Below the pieces are notes generated by a model. The model saw nothing but the letters and a program-made list of their open reading frames with translations, made no database searches and had not been told where the DNA came from. This document shows, piece after piece, positions 60,862 to 64,000 of a stretch of DNA of 64,000 bases. Positions within the stretch are counted from its first letter, which is position 1; each line of letters opens with the position of its first letter. Position numbers and translations under genes: made by a program. The stretch covers positions 992,001-1,056,000 of the forward strand of contig OZ252114.1 of NCBI GenBank assembly GCA_965248635.1, read 5' to 3'. The stretch comes from CBDAPI01 sp965248635 (lineage in GTDB: Bacteria; Acidobacteriota; UBA6911; RPQK01; CBDAPI01).

Positions 60862-62109
60862 ATGGAATTCGGGCTCATCTTCGTCATCCTTGCCGTCGTG
60901 TTCGGCCTGTATATGACGTGGGGAGTTGGTGCCAATGACGTCGCCAATGCAATGGGGACCTCGGTCGGCTCGGGGGCGATAACGGTCAAGAGAGCGATCC
61001 TGATCGCCGCTGTCTTCGAGTTTGCCGGTGCCGTGGTGGCAGGGGGCCACGTGACGGGTACGATTCGAAAAGGAATCATTGACTCGTCCCTCGTTGCGTC
61101 GCCTGAAATCCTGGTGTTTGGCATGCTGGCCTCGCTGCTGGCGGCCGGGCTGTGGCTGATGATCGCCAGTTATTTTGGCTGGCCGGTATCCACCACTCAC
61201 ACCATTGTTGGTGCCCTCGTCGGTTTTGCCATCGTAGGCCTGGGCTTTGAAGCGGTGGAGTGGGGTCAGGTCGGCGGTATCGTTGCGAGCTGGATCGTTT
61301 CGCCCTTACTGGGTGCAACCATCGCGTTCTTGATGAGTCTGAGTGTGCGCCGCTTTATTCTGGACACCGATTTCCCCCTCCAGAGTGCCAAACGTTACGG
61401 TCCCGTTTACGTCTTCTTCATGGGTGTACTGATCGCACTGGTCACCCTGTTCAAGGGCTTGAAGCACCTGAACCTCGAGATGACCGGTGGACAGACGGTG
61501 GTCGCTGCACTGGGTGTGGGCCTGGCCATAGCCTTGGCCGGCAATCTGCTGATTCAGCGGGTGCAAGTCGATCCGGAAGCGGAAAAGGATTTTCACTATG
61601 CCAGTGTTGAGAGAGTATTCGCGCCTCTCTGCGTGTTTACAGCGTGCTCCATGGCATTTGCTCACGGTTCGAACGACGTGGCCAACGGTATCGGTCCCCT
61701 GGCAGCCGTTGTCAGTATCGTGAAGACCCAGGCGGTCACCCAGGAGACTGCCTTGCCGCTGTGGATACTGGTAGTCGGCGGCATTGGAATCGTCCTCGGG
61801 CTGGCCACAATGGGGTACCGGGTCATGAGAACCATCGGCACCAGGATCACAGAACTGACGCCCAGCCGGGGGTTTTGTGCGGAGCTGTCTGCGGCCGCCA
61901 CAGTTGTGATTGCCTCCCGGCTTGGCCTGCCTGTCTCCACAACGCACATCATCGTTGGTGCAGTTCTGGGAGTCGGCCTGGCACGCGGGATTGCCGCTAT
62001 CGATCTGAGGATCGTGGTGGGAATCGTGACCTCCTGGCTGGTCACCCTCCCCATCGGTGCCTCTCTGGCAGCCCTTTTCTACTTCGTCCTGAGAGCCATC
62101 TTTGCATAG
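60862..62109 (+). CDS. pit: Low-affinity inorganic phosphate transporter, PiT family
   Basis: The 415-residue inner-membrane carrier imports phosphate with H+ or metal-phosphate. Both inverted-repeat halves carry the PiT signature: GANDVANAMGTSVGSGAI near the N-terminus and HGSNDVANGIGPLAAVV later. The repeats PVSTTHTIVGALVG and PVSTTHIIVGAVLG also match. About ten membrane segments. Follows its DUF47 regulator. Confidence 0.95.
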   Translation: MEFGLIFVILAVVFGLYMTWGVGANDVANAMGTSVGSGAITVKRAILIAAVFEFAGAVVAGGHVTGTIRKGIIDSSLVASPEILVFGMLASLLAAGLWLMIASYFGWPVSTTHTIVGALVGFAIVGLGFEAVEWGQVGGIVASWIVSPLLGATIAFLMSLSVRRFILDTDFPLQSAKRYGPVYVFFMGVLIALVTLFKGLKHLNLEMTGGQTVVAALGVGLAIALAGNLLIQRVQVDPEAEKDFHYASVERVFAPLCVFTACSMAFAHGSNDVANGIGPLAAVVSIVKTQAVTQETALPLWILVVGGIGIVLGLATMGYRVMRTIGTRITELTPSRGFCAELSAAATVVIASRLGLPVSTTHIIVGAVLGVGLARGIAAIDLRIVVGIVTSWLVTLPIGASLAALFYFVLRAIFA

Positions 62110-62115
62110 CGGGAA

Positions 62116-63132
62116 TCAACCTCTTATGTATCGATCCAGGAAGGGCACGATCTCCGCATAGGCCGCCGCCACTGCTTCAGGATCGGCGGCGCCGAAACCG
62201 TGCTCTCCTCCCTCGAGAGTAATGAGCCTGTGCGCGACACCGTGTTTCTCCAATTCCTCGGCCATCATCACCGACTGCTGGTAGGGGACGTCGGTGTCCT
62301 CCGTCCCGTGCAGAAGCAGGGTGGGTGGATAATCGGCGGTTACGTTCTTGACCGCCATGTAGGGATAAAACTTCTCGGCTTCCGTATGTGGATCCCAGCC
62401 CGAGATTTCATAAGGCCAGATGCCCTGCTGGCGGCAGTGCACGTAAAAGGCTCCGCCGTTCCCCTCACGATCCCGGACATCGGCAATGGGCGGGCCGCTG
62501 ACTTGCCGGAAAGCCTCCTCCCGGCTCATCACGATACGCTGGTGGCGGGGATGAGGGCTGGGCTGGCTGTACCAGTCGCCGATCAGGTCTCCGTAGCCGT
62601 AAATGGAAACCAGAGCGGCCGGTCGGGGCTTGACCCGGAATCCAGCGGTCAAAGTAAGATAGCCTCCTGCCGAGGCACCCCCCACGGCGAGCCGCCTCAC
62701 GTCGGCGTTGAAGAGGTCGGGCCCCTCGGAGTACACCCACTGGAAGGCGTCTTCCACGTCTTCAATCAGGGCCGGAATCTTGGTTTCTGGCGCCAGCCGG
62801 TAGTCAATGGAAACGATCGTGTAGCCCGCCTGCAGGACTGCTTGCTCGACCCGGCGGTCAATCGTCCTGCGATACCCCACCATCAGGGCTCCGCCGTGAA
62901 GCCACACCAGCACAGGCCGCGTCACGCCGTCGTCGACCCAGTGGACGTCGGCCTTGATCTCCAGGTCCCCAACACTCTTGTAGGTGTACGTGCAGCGGCA
63001 CAATTCCGGTGTCTGCGAGGGGGATGAAGGTGAGGATGCCTCCCTGGTCTCCACCCCACAGCCCACGGCGGGGATGGAGGCGGCACAGGTTCCCAGAAAG
63101 GCACGGCGGGTGACAGATCCAGCTTTCGCCAT
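62116..63132 (-). CDS. Alpha/beta hydrolase, esterase/lipase (HSL or BD-FAE-like), exported
   Basis: With ATG 63132, preceded by AAGGAGCG, the protein has 338 residues and a Tat/lipoprotein-type leader (VTRRAFLGTCAASIPAVGCG). Core motifs are VLVWLHGGALMVGYRR (HGG oxyanion), SIDYRLAPETK, nucleophile GGASAGGYLTLTAG, LLLHGTEDTDVPY (Asp) and EGGEHGFGA (His). It hydrolyses carboxyl esters outside the cytoplasm; substrate unknown. Convergent with pit, six bp apart. A longer start at 63270 would put the signal inside and is rejected. Confidence 0.9.
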   Translation of the reverse strand: MAKAGSVTRRAFLGTCAASIPAVGCGVETREASSPSSPSQTPELCRCTYTYKSVGDLEIKADVHWVDDGVTRPVLVWLHGGALMVGYRRTIDRRVEQAVLQAGYTIVSIDYRLAPETKIPALIEDVEDAFQWVYSEGPDLFNADVRRLAVGGASAGGYLTLTAGFRVKPRPAALVSIYGYGDLIGDWYSQPSPHPRHQRIVMSREEAFRQVSGPPIADVRDREGNGGAFYVHCRQQGIWPYEISGWDPHTEAEKFYPYMAVKNVTADYPPTLLLHGTEDTDVPYQQSVMMAEELEKHGVAHRLITLEGGEHGFGAADPEAVAAAYAEIVPFLDRYIRG

Positions 63133-63294
63133 GAAATCGCTCCTTGCTGTCGAACTTCGAGAGATTATTGTAGGAGAAAAGCTATTACACGCGGCACCAA
63201 TTTGCAAGCGACCGCCGACTGATTCGTAGGGCACGGTTATCGACCGTGAGCGTTCCAACGTTCCAGCCAATCTGGAATCTGGAATCTGGAATTC

Positions 63295-64000
63295 CTAGTC
63301 CACGATCGCCTGGTAGGCCAGTCCTTTGATCATTTGCCGCAGTTTGAGCCCTTCTGCAGGATGCAGCTGAGACATGTAGACGATGACCATCTCCTCCTCC
63401 GGGTCAATGTGGAAAGAGGTGAAGAAAAACCCTCCCCACGAGTAGCCGCCCACAGATCCAATCTCCTTCAGATCCCCGGCGTTCCTGACCACTCCGAAGC
63501 CGAGGCCGAATCCGGGAGTACCGTCCAGGTTGACGAGGTGATCCTGCGTCATCCACTCCACCGTTTTTGAACCCAATATCCTAACGCCGTCGAGTTCGCC
63601 TTTGTTGAGCATCATCTGGGCGAAGCGGGCGTAGTCGGACACCGTTCCCACCAGCCCGCCGCCGCCGGCAAAGTTGCATTGCGGGCCCGCGTAGGGGGTT
63701 GTGACTGAGAAGACCAGCGCCCCCGGTCCCTTCTGCATACCGTCACCAATTCGTTCGATCTCTCCATTCTCGCCAGGCCGGTATACGGCAGCCAGGCGGT
63801 TCACTTTTTCGGCAGGCAGGAAAAAGTGGGTGTCTTTCATCCCCAGAGGTCCGAACAGCTGACTCTGCAGGAATTCGTCCAGAGTCATTCCGGAAACCAC
63901 TTCCACCAGGCGTCCCAGCACATCAATGGATAACCCGTATTCGAACCTTTCCCCGGGGTGAAACAGAAGCGGAATTCCCGCCAGGGCTCGAACGTCTTCC
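63295..64000 (-). CDS. Beta-lactamase family serine hydrolase, 5' part off right edge
   Basis: The gene runs in from beyond the window's right edge and ends at 63295. Visible parts: PLLFHPGERFEYGLSIDVLGR (the YxN-type motif region), LFGPLGMKDTHFFLP, GGGGLVGTVSDYARFAQMMLN, FGLGFGVVRN and GGYSWGGFFFTSFHIDP (HxG-type motif). The SxxK nucleophile lies beyond the edge. This is a penicillin-binding/esterase-type serine hydrolase (class C-like); a beta-lactam-specific role is not implied. Confidence 0.9.
   Translation of the reverse strand, partial: EDVRALAGIPLLFHPGERFEYGLSIDVLGRLVEVVSGMTLDEFLQSQLFGPLGMKDTHFFLPAEKVNRLAAVYRPGENGEIERIGDGMQKGPGALVFSVTTPYAGPQCNFAGGGGLVGTVSDYARFAQMMLNKGELDGVRILGSKTVEWMTQDHLVNLDGTPGFGLGFGVVRNAGDLKEIGSVGGYSWGGFFFTSFHIDPEEEMVIVYMSQLHPAEGLKLRQMIKGLAYQAIVD

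Noticed and set aside
63133..63270. Longer start for the esterase at 63270
   Set aside because: It would bury the Tat-type signal 46 residues inside; ATG 63132 has a good ribosome site.
1..64000. tRNA, rRNA, CRISPR array, prophage or replication origin
   Set aside because: I found no cloverleaf with CCA-type end, no rRNA sequence, no regularly spaced direct repeats and no phage structural genes.

Overview
The window reads as a chromosomal segment from a GC-rich, Gram-negative, aerobic heterotroph, most likely an Acidobacteriota member. The lineage is an inference from family content: an Oar-type TonB-barrel protein, an Asp-box (VPS10-like) propeller protein, PQQ-like propeller proteins, a formylglycine sulfatase, a Reelin-like choice-of-anchor domain, two LarA-like DUF2088 proteins and a CBM9-like protein. 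I see no rRNA, tRNA, CRISPR array, prophage or replication origin.

Layout. 0-12 kb: secreted and degradative genes (HupE/UreJ protein cut by the left edge, sulfatase, two PQQ-like proteins, Asp-box protein), a LarA-like gene, an NCS1 permease with a small membrane partner. 12-17.6 kb: a U32-like protein, an ammonium transporter behind a sigma-54 promoter and three dyads, a NifA/NtrC-like activator, tatC and tatA. 17.8-29.5 kb: CtpA protease, MltD-like transglycosylase, aminotransferase, two secreted proteins with related C-termini, TrmJ, a DUF1015 protein, an SDR, a DnaC-like ATPase and a glutaredoxin. 29.5-39 kb: a peroxiredoxin with an in-frame UGA, a zinc-ribbon/etfB/etfA operon, an SLC13 permease flanked by a 93-bp duplication of the etfA tail, a TonB-type barrel and an MDR dehydrogenase. 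39-45.7 kb: an acyl-CoA dehydrogenase split by an IS1380-type element, methylmalonyl-CoA mutase catalytic chain and two peptide-type ABC ATPases. 45.8-49.6 kb: a LarA-like gene divergent from a second UGA-containing gene that is overlapped by a sodium:solute symporter. 49.8-64 kb: RNase HII, CBM9-like protein, acyltransferase, hydrolase, a second IS copy, a membrane spermidine-synthase-like protein, an RRM protein, an NTF2-like protein, an SRPBCC protein, a Tat-exported aldo/keto reductase, the DUF47-PiT phosphate pair, an esterase and a beta-lactamase-like protein cut by the right edge.

The most notable signals are: (1) two genes whose single in-frame UGA sits where a redox Cys is expected, each followed at selenocysteine-insertion distance by a hairpin with a G-rich loop, so two candidate selenoproteins, one in an unusual LarA-like/UGC-protein/symporter locus; (2) five long, nearly perfect GC-rich palindromes sharing a GGAATTTAAACG core while their stems differ and stay complementary; (3) two 1652-bp copies of one IS, of which the copy in the acyl-CoA dehydrogenase has lost a catalytic Asp; (4) a sigma-54 promoter with repeated dyads before the ammonium transporter. 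Four conserved genes (hupE-like, larA-like, amt, SDR) each carry one single-base frameshift, so base-calling error must be considered.
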